Positions 54,138 to 63,684 of a stretch of DNA of 64,000 nt are shown in pieces. This DNA is from Methanobacterium bryantii (lineage in GTDB: Archaea > Methanobacteriota > Methanobacteria > Methanobacteriales > Methanobacteriaceae). Where the stretch lies: contig NZ_LMVM01000004.1 in NCBI RefSeq assembly GCF_002287175.1, positions 1 to 64,000 of the forward strand, read 5' to 3'. The stretch's first letter is position 1. The number at the start of each line of letters is the position of its first letter. The position numbers and the translations under genes were made by a program. The notes under the pieces are model-generated. The model was not told the DNA's origin, searched no databases, and saw only the letters and a program-made list of their open reading frames with translations.

Positions 54138-57043
54138 TGAATACAAAGAAAGATAATATAACCATAAAGGGTGCAAGGGAACACAATCTTAAAAATATAG
54201 ATGTTACACTACCAAGGGATAAATTCGTTGTAATTACAGGACTCAGCGGTTCTGGAAAATCATCCCTTGCATTTGATACAATTTATGCTGAAGGGCAGAG
54301 GAGATATGTGGAATCTCTTTCAGCTTATGCGAGGCAATTTTTAGGGCAGATGAAAAAACCTGAAGTTGATTATATAGAAGGACTTTCTCCTGCTATATCC
54401 ATTGACCAGAAAACCACTAAAGTAAATCCTAGATCAACAGTAGGGACAGTAACAGAGATATATGATTATTTAAGGCTTTTATATGCACGGATTGGTATTC
54501 CACACTGTTACAACTGTGGAAAACCTATAGCTCAGCAAACTTCAGGCCAGATAGTTGATAATATCTACAAAGAAGAAGAAAAGACTAAAGTACAGATCCT
54601 GGCTCCTGTTGTTAAAGATAGGAAAGGAGAACATCAAAAAATGTTCGAAGACCTCCAAAAAAAGGGATTTGTAAGAGTAAGGGTTGACGGTGATATATTA
54701 AGTCTGGATGAAAATATTGATCTTGACAAGAACAAAAAACACACCGTTGAAGTCGTTGTAGACAGATTAGTTATAAGATACGATGTTGATTTTAAAAGGC
54801 GACTTGCCGATTCAGTTGAAACTGCTCTTGAGCTTGGTGAAGGCTTAATAGTAGTGCTCTACGAAAAAAATGGCGAAAAGGAAGAAAAAGTATTCAGCGA
54901 GCACTTTGCATGTACGGACTGTAATATAAACTTTGAAGAAATAAGTCCCCGGACATTTTCATTTAACAACCCGCACGGGGCATGTCCAGAGTGTAATGGG
55001 CTTGGAAGTAAAATGGAGATAGATACAGACTTAGTAGTCCCTGATAGTAGTTTATCACTTGAAGAAGGGGCAATCCTCCCATGGAGTAAATCCAAGAACA
55101 AGGATAATTACTACCACCAGATGCTTGAAGCAGTTGCAGACTGCTATGGGTTTAACATGGACATTCCCTTTGACGAATTACCTAAAAAATACCAGAACAT
55201 AGTTCTTTACGGGTCATCTGAAAGAATCGATTTTACATTTAGACGAAAAGGAAGAGTGCACCATGTAAAACGGAAATTTGAAGGTGTAGTAAAGAGAATG
55301 GAACGTCTATTTATGGATACCAAATCAAATTACATGAGAAGTTACATAGGACAGTTTATGAGTGATAGGAAGTGCCCTGCATGTAATGGTACAAGGTTAC
55401 GCCCTGAGAGCAGATCTGTTACAGTAGGTGACAGGACTATATCTGCAGTTGTGGCAATGCCTATAAAAGAGTCATATAAATTCTTTGAAGAGCTTGAACT
55501 TACAGAAATGCAGCATTTCATTGGAAAAGAAATCCTAAAAGAGATAAGGGAACGTTTAAGATTTCTATCTGATGTTGGGCTTGATTATATTACCTTGGAT
55601 AGGTCTTCTGGTACACTTTCTGGAGGGGAAGCCCAGAGAATTCGTCTTGCAACACAAATAGGCTCTGGTCTAGTGGGAGTTCTTTATATACTTGATGAAC
55701 CAAGTATTGGACTGCACCAGAGGGACAATACTCGACTTATTGAAACGCTGAAAAAATTGAGGGATATTGGAAATACTCTGATTGTTGTAGAACACGATGA
55801 AGAAACTATACTCTCTGCAGACTATGTTGTGGATATAGGTCCTGGAGCAGGTGAGCATGGTGGAAGGGTAACTGCAAGTGGAACACCACTAGAAATAATG
55901 AATAATCCTGAATCAATAACAGGAAAATATCTATCTAGAAATGAGACTATAGAATTTCCAGAAGAGCGTACAAAACCTAACGGGAAGTTCATTACTGTAA
56001 AAGGTGCAAGACAGAATAACCTAAAAAATATAGATGTAAAAATACCTCTTGGGGTATTTACATGTGTTACTGGAGTTTCTGGCTCTGGAAAAAGTACTTT
56101 AGTAAATGATGTGCTTTATAAAGGTCTTTATGGGGAATTTAATAGAAAGCCTATAACTACAGGAAAACATGATGAGATCACAGGGGTCTCTAATATTGAC
56201 AAGGTAATTATAATTGACCAATCCCCAATTGGACGTACTCCTAGGTCGAATCCAGCTACTTACACCGGCGTATTTACATATATCAGAGAAATATTTGCTG
56301 AAACTCTTGCATCTAAAAAGAGAGGTTATAAACCAGGTAGGTTTAGTTTCAATGTAAAAGGCGGACGATGCGAAGCATGCAGTGGTGATGGAATAATTAA
56401 AATTGAGATGCACTTCTTGGCAGATGTATATGTGCCGTGTGAAGTATGCAAAGGGAAGCGTTACAACAAGGAAACTCTGGATGTGAGGTATAAAGGTAAA
56501 AACATTGCAGATGTGCTGGATATGACAGTTGAAGAGGCACTTCACTTCTTCAGAAATGTTCCACGTATACAGAAAAAACTTCAAACCCTTGATGATGTTG
56601 GGCTTGGCTATATTAAACTTGGACAGCCCGCAACAACACTTTCAGGTGGAGAAGCCCAGCGTGTGAAACTTTCAAAAGAGTTAAGCCGGCAGAGCACTGG
56701 TAAAACCCTTTATATACTAGATGAACCAACCACAGGACTTCACTTTGCAGATATTAAAAAACTTCTCCAGGTTCTTGGTAGATTAAGGGATTCTGGAAAC
56801 ACAGTCCTGGTCATAGAACATAATCTGGACGTTATAAAAACAGCAGATTATATTATAGACCTGGGCCCCGAAGGAGGGGATGAGGGAGGTCTTGTTATTG
56901 CAGAAGGTACTCCTGAAGAAGTTGCATTAAGCGGTACATATACAGGAGAATTTTTAAACAAAATTTTAAATGAAAAACCACTAATTTCTGCCATTGAAAC
57001 TGACGAGGACATAATCTCTGAGGGGTCTTCGGGTAACAAGTAA
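54137..57043 (+). CDS. uvrA: Excinuclease ABC subunit A
   Basis: Damage-sensing ABC ATPase dimer. 968 residues, full length. Two ATP modules: Walker A GLSGSGKS (about 35-42) and GVSGSGKS (about 650), ABC signatures LSGGEAQRI and LSGGEAQRV, and zinc-binding Cys sets CPECNGLG, CPACNGTR and CEACSGDG with CEVCKGKR. Translationally coupled to uvrB. With uvrC on the opposite strand about 4 kb away, the window holds the complete UvrABC system. Confidence 0.97.
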   Translation: MNTKKDNITIKGAREHNLKNIDVTLPRDKFVVITGLSGSGKSSLAFDTIYAEGQRRYVESLSAYARQFLGQMKKPEVDYIEGLSPAISIDQKTTKVNPRSTVGTVTEIYDYLRLLYARIGIPHCYNCGKPIAQQTSGQIVDNIYKEEEKTKVQILAPVVKDRKGEHQKMFEDLQKKGFVRVRVDGDILSLDENIDLDKNKKHTVEVVVDRLVIRYDVDFKRRLADSVETALELGEGLIVVLYEKNGEKEEKVFSEHFACTDCNINFEEISPRTFSFNNPHGACPECNGLGSKMEIDTDLVVPDSSLSLEEGAILPWSKSKNKDNYYHQMLEAVADCYGFNMDIPFDELPKKYQNIVLYGSSERIDFTFRRKGRVHHVKRKFEGVVKRMERLFMDTKSNYMRSYIGQFMSDRKCPACNGTRLRPESRSVTVGDRTISAVVAMPIKESYKFFEELELTEMQHFIGKEILKEIRERLRFLSDVGLDYITLDRSSGTLSGGEAQRIRLATQIGSGLVGVLYILDEPSIGLHQRDNTRLIETLKKLRDIGNTLIVVEHDEETILSADYVVDIGPGAGEHGGRVTASGTPLEIMNNPESITGKYLSRNETIEFPEERTKPNGKFITVKGARQNNLKNIDVKIPLGVFTCVTGVSGSGKSTLVNDVLYKGLYGEFNRKPITTGKHDEITGVSNIDKVIIIDQSPIGRTPRSNPATYTGVFTYIREIFAETLASKKRGYKPGRFSFNVKGGRCEACSGDGIIKIEMHFLADVYVPCEVCKGKRYNKETLDVRYKGKNIADVLDMTVEEALHFFRNVPRIQKKLQTLDDVGLGYIKLGQPATTLSGGEAQRVKLSKELSRQSTGKTLYILDEPTTGLHFADIKKLLQVLGRLRDSGNTVLVIEHNLDVIKTADYIIDLGPEGGDEGGLVIAEGTPEEVALSGTYTGEFLNKILNEKPLISAIETDEDIISEGSSGNK

Positions 57044-57071
57044 ATTTAATCTGTAGTTTGTAGAATATTCT

Positions 57072-57091
57072 AAAAAGTAAATTTACTTTTT
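57072..57091. terminator. 20-bp perfect palindrome after uvrA, terminator candidate
   Basis: AAAAAGTAAATTTACTTTTT is a perfect palindrome 28 bases after the uvrA stop and runs into more T residues, a plausible termination signal for the uvrBA operon. Confidence 0.5.
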
Positions 57092-57270
57092 TTAACTTAT
57101 TTATTTCATCTCAAACTTCTTTTTTTTGAGTATAAGTTTGTATGATTTGTTTAAAATCGTATAATAACCTATTAAAACTATTAGTTTTATTAATGAAAGA
57201 TTTTAATATAACACTAAATAGTGTCAGTGATGAAAAGTGTATTTCTAAGATCTAAAGTGTGTGTGCAACA

Positions 57271-59358
57271 ATGAAATTACGAGAGAAAACACTGGTACTC
57301 CTTGGAATAACAATAATATGTTCAATTATTGTTATATACATGGCTTCAAATGTTGTTTTAATGGGGGGATTTCAAACACTTGAAGAACAGAACACACTCC
57401 AGAATATCCAGCTAGCTACAAATATGCTTTCAGGCGAAATTTCTGATTTAAATAAAACTATTAATGACTGGGCAGTCTGGGATGACACCTATATCTTCAT
57501 ACAGAATCATAATTCAAGATATATACAAAGTAATCTTTTAAATTCTACTTTTACTGGTTTGAAGCTTAATCTGGTTATTTATGTTGATAATTCAGGAAAT
57601 ATTGTCTATGGCAAAGAATTCGATCTTCAAAAAAAGGAAGAAAAACCTGTTTCTGCAAGTATTAAGAAGTATATATCTAAAGATAATATTTTACTGAGCT
57701 CGCAAGACGGTGTAAAAGGGATCATCATGCTTCCAGAGGGACCGATGATAATTGTTTCACATCCCATTTTAACTTCAAATGGAGATGGTCCAAGTAGAGG
57801 GACATTAATCTTCGGCCGATATTTAAATGATGTTGAAATTCAGCATTTATCTGGTGAAATACAGTCTTCTCTTACATTGGTTAGTTACAACGATTCAAAT
57901 ATGCCTGCGGATTTCCAAACTGCACGTGATTCGATGTCTCAAAGTTCTCCATTTTTTATTAAAGCAATAAATGATAGTTATATTGCTGGTTATGCTCTTA
58001 TAAATGATATTAATGGAAAACCTGCATTTATTTTAAAAACAGAAAGGCCAAGAGGTTTTTATAAAGAATATCAAAATACATTATCTTATTTTATAGCATC
58101 ACTATTAATAATATGCTGTCTTCTTGCTGTAATAACTCTAATTTATCTGGATAGGTCTATACTCTCTAAATTATCCAGATTTAGTAGGGATATTTCTATT
58201 ATAGGTAAAAAAGGTGATCTCTCTACACGTATACTTACTGATGGAGAAGATGAACTTTCATCTTTAGCAGAATCAATTAATGGCATGTTATCCCGAATAG
58301 AAACTTCACAGGATCAATTAAAAAAATCAGAACTGGAATTTCGCTCTTTGGTGGAACTAGCTAATAATTCAATTATTTTAACTGATAGCAAGGGTAAAAT
58401 TATTTTATGGAATAAAAGTGCACAACGTATGTTTAGATACAGTGAAAATGAGATTTTAGGAAAGCCAATTTCAATTTTATTTCCAGATGAATACCATGAA
58501 TCTTATCAGAAAGTGATGGATAACCCATATAACTCTGCAAACTCTCAAAATATGGGAATAATCTGTGATTCATATGGATTTAAAAAGGATAAAAGCAGGA
58601 TCATGGTGGAAATTTCACATATTTCATGGAAGATAAAGAAGGAGAAGTTTTACTGTGCAATTATAAGGGATACTACTGATAGTAAACAGGCAGAAAATGA
58701 AATTAAAGAATCTTTAAGAGAAAAAGAAGCGCTGTTAATGGAAATTCACCACAGAGTTAAAAATAATATGCAGATAATTTCAAGCTTGTTATCCCTTCAA
58801 AGTAGATATATAAAGGATAAAGACGCATTTGAAGTTTTTAAGGAAAGTCAAAATCGTGTTAAATCTATGGCCATGATTCATGAAAGGCTTTATAATTCTA
58901 AAGGACTTGCAAAAATTGATTTTGCAGGATATATTAAGAATCTGGTAGATGATCTGTTTGATTCTTATGGAGTTAATCATGATGATGTTAAGATCGACAT
59001 CAGTGCAGATAAGATTTTTTTAAATGCTGATACTGCAATACCTGTTGGTCTTATAATAAATGAGCTTGTAACTAATTCTTTAAAATACGCGTTTCCAGCT
59101 GAAAATAGTGATCATGAAGAGAACAGGATATACATAAAATTTCATAGGAATAATAAAAATATTTTATTAGTTGTGGGGGATACTGGTATAGGGCTTCCAG
59201 AAGATGTAGATTTACAACATTCAGAAACACTGGGTTTACGTCTTATACGCTCATTAGTAGACCAGATTAATGGGACAGTTGAACTTCGCGGTAACGGTCA
59301 AACAGAATTCCGAATTATTTTCACGCAAATTGAGCAAAATAGTCCAGTAAACAACTAG
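57271..59358 (+). CDS. Membrane sensor histidine kinase (CHASE4-HAMP-PAS-HisKA_2)
   Basis: About 695 residues from ATG 57271 (MKLREKTLVLLG); a GTG four codons earlier is an alternative. One membrane helix (about 7-30), an extracellular CHASE4-like sensor domain (about 40-270; TINDWAVWDDTY), a second membrane helix (about 275-298), HAMP (about 300-350), PAS (about 360-475), the HisKA_2-type phospho-acceptor EIHHRVKNNMQIISSLLSLQ, and an HATPase domain with INELVTNSLKYAFP and GDTGIGLP. Probably signals to stand-alone response regulators such as the REC-PAS protein at 47594. Confidence 0.92.
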   Translation: MKLREKTLVLLGITIICSIIVIYMASNVVLMGGFQTLEEQNTLQNIQLATNMLSGEISDLNKTINDWAVWDDTYIFIQNHNSRYIQSNLLNSTFTGLKLNLVIYVDNSGNIVYGKEFDLQKKEEKPVSASIKKYISKDNILLSSQDGVKGIIMLPEGPMIIVSHPILTSNGDGPSRGTLIFGRYLNDVEIQHLSGEIQSSLTLVSYNDSNMPADFQTARDSMSQSSPFFIKAINDSYIAGYALINDINGKPAFILKTERPRGFYKEYQNTLSYFIASLLIICCLLAVITLIYLDRSILSKLSRFSRDISIIGKKGDLSTRILTDGEDELSSLAESINGMLSRIETSQDQLKKSELEFRSLVELANNSIILTDSKGKIILWNKSAQRMFRYSENEILGKPISILFPDEYHESYQKVMDNPYNSANSQNMGIICDSYGFKKDKSRIMVEISHISWKIKKEKFYCAIIRDTTDSKQAENEIKESLREKEALLMEIHHRVKNNMQIISSLLSLQSRYIKDKDAFEVFKESQNRVKSMAMIHERLYNSKGLAKIDFAGYIKNLVDDLFDSYGVNHDDVKIDISADKIFLNADTAIPVGLIINELVTNSLKYAFPAENSDHEENRIYIKFHRNNKNILLVVGDTGIGLPEDVDLQHSETLGLRLIRSLVDQINGTVELRGNGQTEFRIIFTQIEQNSPVNN

Positions 59359-59540
59359 TATATTAAATTTCAGGAATGATATTTATTCTTAATTTTATGC
59401 TTTTTTAAGGCTCTATTAATCTAATTAAGTTATTAAATCATTGTTTTTTAAATAACCAAAAATAAATTATGTCTTTAGATACATAATAAGACTATCTTAT
59501 TTAAATTATGGAGATGTTATTTGCCTGAGGAGGTAATCTT

Positions 59541-60455
59541 ATAGGTCAAAATAAGAAGGGTAAAGTATTTTTAGTTAAAACTAAAGATAGATACTCAGGA
59601 ATAAATAATTTAATGGATAATTTTAAAATAGATGAATTTTCAGGGGATAAAGTTGCATTAAAATCTAATTTTAACAGTGCTGATCCGTTTCCAGCTTCAA
59701 CACACATTGATACACTTCATGCAATAATTAAAAAACTGAATGAATCTAATATCACGGGTTTAACTTTAGCCGAGCGTAGTGGAATGGGTAACACCCGCCA
59801 GGTACTTGAGAAAATGGGAGTTTTTGAATTATCAGATAAACTCGGCTTTGAAGTCGTTGTGCTTGATGAAGAAGATAGAGATGAATGGGTGAAGGTTGAA
59901 AAAGAAGGAACTCACTGGGTTAAAGGATTTTATATATCAAAACTATTTCTGGAATCTGATAGAGTTGTCCAGACGTGTTGTCTTAAAACACATAGATTTG
60001 GGGGCAATTTTACATTATCACTTAAAAATTCTGTTGGAATTGTTGCAAAAAGACTGCCTAACGGTTTATATAATTATATGGCTGAATTACATGTGTCTCC
60101 CTATCAGAGACTTATGATTGCTGAAATTAATAAGCACTACAATGTTGATCTGATAGTTATGGATGCTATAAATGCTTTTATAACAAAGGGACCTGAACAG
60201 GGAGAAGTTGTGGAGCCAAATCTTATTCTTGCATCCGCTGATCGAGTGGCAATGGATGCAGTAGGGGTTGCAATCCTTAGAAGTTATGGTGTTAAGACTG
60301 GTATTAGCAAAGGCCCGATTTTTGAGCTGGATCAAATTCAAAGAGCTGCAGAGTTAGGAATAGGAGTTAAATCCGCGCAGGAAATTGAATTAGTTCCATT
60401 AAACGATGAGAGCTACGGCGATGCAGAAAGCATAATGAAAATACTTGAAGAATAG
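59541..60455 (+). CDS. DUF362 family protein, probable ATA start
   Basis: Family of unknown function, often fused to ferredoxin domains; this one is the bare domain. From the first ATG (59613) the protein is 280 residues, but the frame upstream (GQNKKGKVFLVKTKDRYSG) matches the typical N-terminal start of the family. GAGGAGGT at 59527-59534 lies six bases before ATA 59541; an in-frame TGA is at 59526. No ATG, GTG, TTG or CTG occurs between, so I annotate an ATA start (304 residues). Core features: RSGMGNTRQVLEKMG, CCLKTHRFGGNFTLSLKNSVG and VMDAINAFITKGPEQG. Confidence 0.75.
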   Translation: MGQNKKGKVFLVKTKDRYSGINNLMDNFKIDEFSGDKVALKSNFNSADPFPASTHIDTLHAIIKKLNESNITGLTLAERSGMGNTRQVLEKMGVFELSDKLGFEVVVLDEEDRDEWVKVEKEGTHWVKGFYISKLFLESDRVVQTCCLKTHRFGGNFTLSLKNSVGIVAKRLPNGLYNYMAELHVSPYQRLMIAEINKHYNVDLIVMDAINAFITKGPEQGEVVEPNLILASADRVAMDAVGVAILRSYGVKTGISKGPIFELDQIQRAAELGIGVKSAQEIELVPLNDESYGDAESIMKILEE

Positions 60456-60501
60456 ATCTTTTACTTTTATATTTTAAAATTATATTGGGAGTATTTATCA
60501 T

Positions 60502-61116
60502 ATGCCTGATGCTCGAGATGATAAAATAAGATATTATCAAGATAATTTAATTATAGAACCACATAGGCCCAATTTAAAAGAGAAACTTTTCTTTTTACTT
60601 TCAGGGATAATAGTTAGTATTCCTATAACTCTTCTTTTTGGATCATTTACAAGAAATTTTTTAGATGTTTTCCCTTCTTTTTTTGCCAGTCTAATTTCAA
60701 TAATTATTTTTACTCCATTTATTGAAGAGTTTGCCAAAGCATACCCTTTATTTTATAGACATGGTGAAACTGAAAGATCCATTTTTATTTTAGGATTCCT
60801 GGTTGGTCTAGGATTTGGTATAACGGAATTTATACTGTATGTATTCGTACTTAATATACCTGTAATAGTGAGACTGCCTGGAATTTTATTTCATGCATCA
60901 GTCACGTCTATAGTTGCATATGGTATTGCCAAAAAGCGGCCTTTAAAATTTTATTTAATTGCTGTTGGTTTACACATCTTGAATAACTTTTCAGCAATGA
61001 TTGAAACTGGAGATATTGGTGTTATTGTAGCTAATGTTGGTGCTTATTATCTTTGTTTGATGTTTTACTTTAAGACTACTGAGCAGTTTATTGATGGTAG
61101 TTATTTTGTTGATTAA
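60502..61116 (+). CDS. PrsW-type intramembrane glutamic protease
   Basis: 204 residues with about seven membrane helices. The PrsW motifs are present: EE-x-x-K at 75-79 (FIEEFAKA), GLGFGITEFILY, FHASVTSIVAYGIA and GLHILNN. PrsW in bacteria cleaves anti-sigma factors; the archaeal substrate is unknown. The soluble N-terminus (1-25) is short. GGGAG before the ATG, 46 bases after the DUF362 gene. Confidence 0.85.
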   Translation: MPDARDDKIRYYQDNLIIEPHRPNLKEKLFFLLSGIIVSIPITLLFGSFTRNFLDVFPSFFASLISIIIFTPFIEEFAKAYPLFYRHGETERSIFILGFLVGLGFGITEFILYVFVLNIPVIVRLPGILFHASVTSIVAYGIAKKRPLKFYLIAVGLHILNNFSAMIETGDIGVIVANVGAYYLCLMFYFKTTEQFIDGSYFVD

Positions 61117-61238
61117 CGATTAAAAATAGATATTTCAATAAAATACAGTTAAATTAAGCTTTCTAAAACTAAAAAAATAAAATATTATAATTTAAAAAAA
61201 AAATTAAGTTTATGAAATAATGACTTTCATGAATTTAA

Positions 61239-61475
61239 TTATTCTACTATTTCAGCAAAACCAAAGTTTCTTCTTATAGAAGTGATTTTAATTTTGACTT
61301 CATCGCCTATTTTGGCGCCCGTTACAAAAACAACAAATCCTTCTATTCTTGCGATTCCATCGCCGTCTCTTCCAAGATCTTCAATTTTAACATCGTATTC
61401 TTCACCTTCGTTTAAAGGAGAAGAAGAATTTCCTCTATTTGAGTAATTATCTCTTCCGTAATTATTATTAAACAA
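61239..61475 (-). CDS. Small TRAM-domain protein
   Basis: 78 residues from TTG 61475 (GTGATG upstream). The N-terminal 20 residues are Asn/Ser/Gly-rich and disordered. A TRAM beta-barrel follows: GEEYDVKIEDLGRDGDGIA, GFVVFVTGAKIGDEVKI and FGFAEIVE. Stand-alone TRAM proteins are abundant RNA-binding proteins in methanogens, proposed to act as RNA chaperones, including in cold response. Complete. Confidence 0.88.
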   Translation of the reverse strand: MFNNNYGRDNYSNRGNSSSPLNEGEEYDVKIEDLGRDGDGIARIEGFVVFVTGAKIGDEVKIKITSIRRNFGFAEIVE

Positions 61476-61773
61476 TTCATCACGTCCTAAATAAGGCCAT
61501 AAAAATGACCTGTAATACAGTTTGATTTATAGGTATATATAGTTATGCTATTTTTTTAATTTAAAAAGAATTTATAAGCGGTTATAACTGCAGTATATTC
61601 TAAAAATTTAACAAATTTATTTTAATAAAAATTTTTCAAAAATATGGGGTATCTTGAAGATTTTAGTTAATTTAATACCTTTTTAAGACAGTCTAATCAA
61701 AATTTGAAATTTTATAAAAAAATATATTTGAAAAATTCAGGTAAATTATTTTAGATTTTATTATTAAAAAATA

Positions 61774-61959
61774 TTATTTCCTGTTGCATAACAGAATATT
61801 TCCTGTGCCCACGTTTTCTGCTTCAACTTCTCTTATTATAGTCACCATTGCTTCTACGGGCAGCCCCATTATTTTACTTGCACTTTCTGCAATGGTTTTT
61901 ACAAGTTCTTCTTTTTGTTCTTTAGTTAATTTAGGTCCGTCTATTGTAATTACAGGCAT
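61774..61959 (-). CDS. 4-oxalocrotonate tautomerase-like protein
   Basis: 61 residues, MPVITIDGPKLTKEQKEELV, of the small tautomerase family with the catalytic Pro directly after the start Met. GGAGTGAT lies before the ATG. The natural substrate in methanogens is unknown. The 298 bases to the TRAM gene show nothing. Confidence 0.9.
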   Translation of the reverse strand: MPVITIDGPKLTKEQKEELVKTIAESASKIMGLPVEAMVTIIREVEAENVGTGNILLCNRK

Positions 61960-62012
61960 GATATCACTCCTTAAATTTATTGGATAATTGTTTATTTTTA
62001 ATGCTTAAATAT

Positions 62013-62654
62013 TTATAGAGAATTTATTCTTTCTTTGAACTTTTCAAGCTCTTCTTTTACATGTTCTTTAGATGTCATTGCTGGGCCGTATATACCAATA
62101 GAAGGAATTATTTCAAGACCGGTCACTTCAAGAATATTGTGGGTTATAAATTTAAAGATGTCATTTAAATCGCCGTGGGGACCTTCAGAGGAATATACTT
62201 CTTTAGGTGCACCTGTTGTAAATGATAGCATTGCTTTTTTACCTTTAAGTAAACCAGTGTCATACATCTTTCCTTCAGCTATATTGTGGACAACTCCTGG
62301 CAGGAATACCCTATCGAACCAGCCTTTTAAGATTGCAGGGGGTGAAGACCACCATACTGGGAACTGGAAAATTATCATATCTGCCCATTTCATTTTCTCT
62401 ACTTCGTCTTTGATGTCCTGAGATAGCGATCCTGTTCCGACTGCATTTACCTGTTCCATCATTGGATTAAATTGCTCAGCATTTTGTCTTTGCGAAAAAT
62501 CATTTTCATCAAGGACTGCTTTAAATCGCATTCTATATAAATCAGATATTTTAACTTCATGACCATTATCCCTTAATGTTTTAGCTGCAAGGTCTTTCAT
62601 AACTCCATTTAGAGAATTTGGCTCGGGATGTGCAAAAATAATAAGTACATTCAT
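62013..62654 (-). CDS. NAD(P)H dehydrogenase (quinone)-type flavoprotein
   Basis: 213 residues of the flavodoxin-like NQO/MdaB family: LIIFAHPEPNSLNG at the start (FMN/FAD phosphate loop), ADMIIFQFPVWWSSPPAILKGWFDRV in the middle, and LSFTTGAPKEVYSSEGPHG. Reduces quinones or other acceptors, with a possible antioxidant role. GAGGTTGAT before the ATG. Confidence 0.9.
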   Translation of the reverse strand: MNVLIIFAHPEPNSLNGVMKDLAAKTLRDNGHEVKISDLYRMRFKAVLDENDFSQRQNAEQFNPMMEQVNAVGTGSLSQDIKDEVEKMKWADMIIFQFPVWWSSPPAILKGWFDRVFLPGVVHNIAEGKMYDTGLLKGKKAMLSFTTGAPKEVYSSEGPHGDLNDIFKFITHNILEVTGLEIIPSIGIYGPAMTSKEHVKEELEKFKERINSL

Positions 62655-62860
62655 ACTATCAACCTCATTTTTTAATATTTTATGTACCTAAAAATTTAAA
62701 TTCTTTTTGATGCATTATCAATAATAGCTGCATTTTAAAAAGAAAATAAGAAATTAAATGGATATTATAAAAATCAAAACTCTGTTTAAATAATTTAACT
62801 TAAATTAAGAATATTTTCTGATTGTTATAATTAATGAATAAAATTCTATGGTGACTATAA

Positions 62861-63502
62861 TTGTCTGAAACTAAGTCTAATGAATGTTTTTCAATATCAC
62901 TGGAAGATATATCTTCTAAAATCCCGAATGAAGGCATAAATATAAGAGATTTCCTTGATTTAATGGGTGATCGAGGGGGGTTGATTATATGTTTAATTTT
63001 GGCAACTCCTTTTTTAATACCTGTATCTATTCCAGGATCCAGCATACCCTTTGGACTTGGAATTATGTTTATTGGAATAAGCAGGATTTTCAACAGGTAT
63101 CTAATACCTAAATTTATTATGGAATATGTACTGCCGAAGGATACTCTTTTGAAGATACTAAATGGAACCATGACGGCTTTAGGAAAAGTAGAGAAATATA
63201 TTAAGCCTCGTTTTTTAGTATTGAGTAAAGGCCCTGCAATAAGTCGCTTTAGTCTTTCTCTAATGGTATTTACTTCGTTTTTACTTATGCTACCTTTACC
63301 CGTACCATTAACAGACAGTTTGCCAGGATATTCAATCTTTTTTTTAGTTTTAGGTATCCTTGAACATGATGGCTACTTTATTTTAGCAGGATATATACTG
63401 ACAAGCATTACCACTATTTACTTTAGTCTGATATTTTTATTTGGTTATGCTGGAATAACCTTTGTTTTATCCCATTTTGGGATATACCTGCCTCAATTTT
63501 AG
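62861..63502 (+). CDS. ExoD family membrane protein
   Basis: 213 residues from TTG 62861 (GGTGACT upstream). Family features: ISLEDISSKIP...INIRDFLDLMGDRGGLIICLILATPFLIPVSIPGSSIPFG, then PLPVPLTDSLPGYSIFFLVLGILEHDGYFILAGY, with about four membrane helices. ExoD proteins are linked to polysaccharide export in bacteria; the archaeal function is unproven. Confidence 0.88.
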   Translation: MSETKSNECFSISLEDISSKIPNEGINIRDFLDLMGDRGGLIICLILATPFLIPVSIPGSSIPFGLGIMFIGISRIFNRYLIPKFIMEYVLPKDTLLKILNGTMTALGKVEKYIKPRFLVLSKGPAISRFSLSLMVFTSFLLMLPLPVPLTDSLPGYSIFFLVLGILEHDGYFILAGYILTSITTIYFSLIFLFGYAGITFVLSHFGIYLPQF

Positions 63503-63684
63503 TTTTGAAATATGTTCTAAAATATTTCCAATTATATTCTATTATTATTCGATATTTTTAGCTTTTCTATTCTATTAAAGAGATTTACAGAGTATTAATG
63601 TCAATTTCCATATAATAAAATGTATATATTAAAATATTATATTAATATTGTATTTTACAAAAAATAGAAATGAAGGGGATACAA

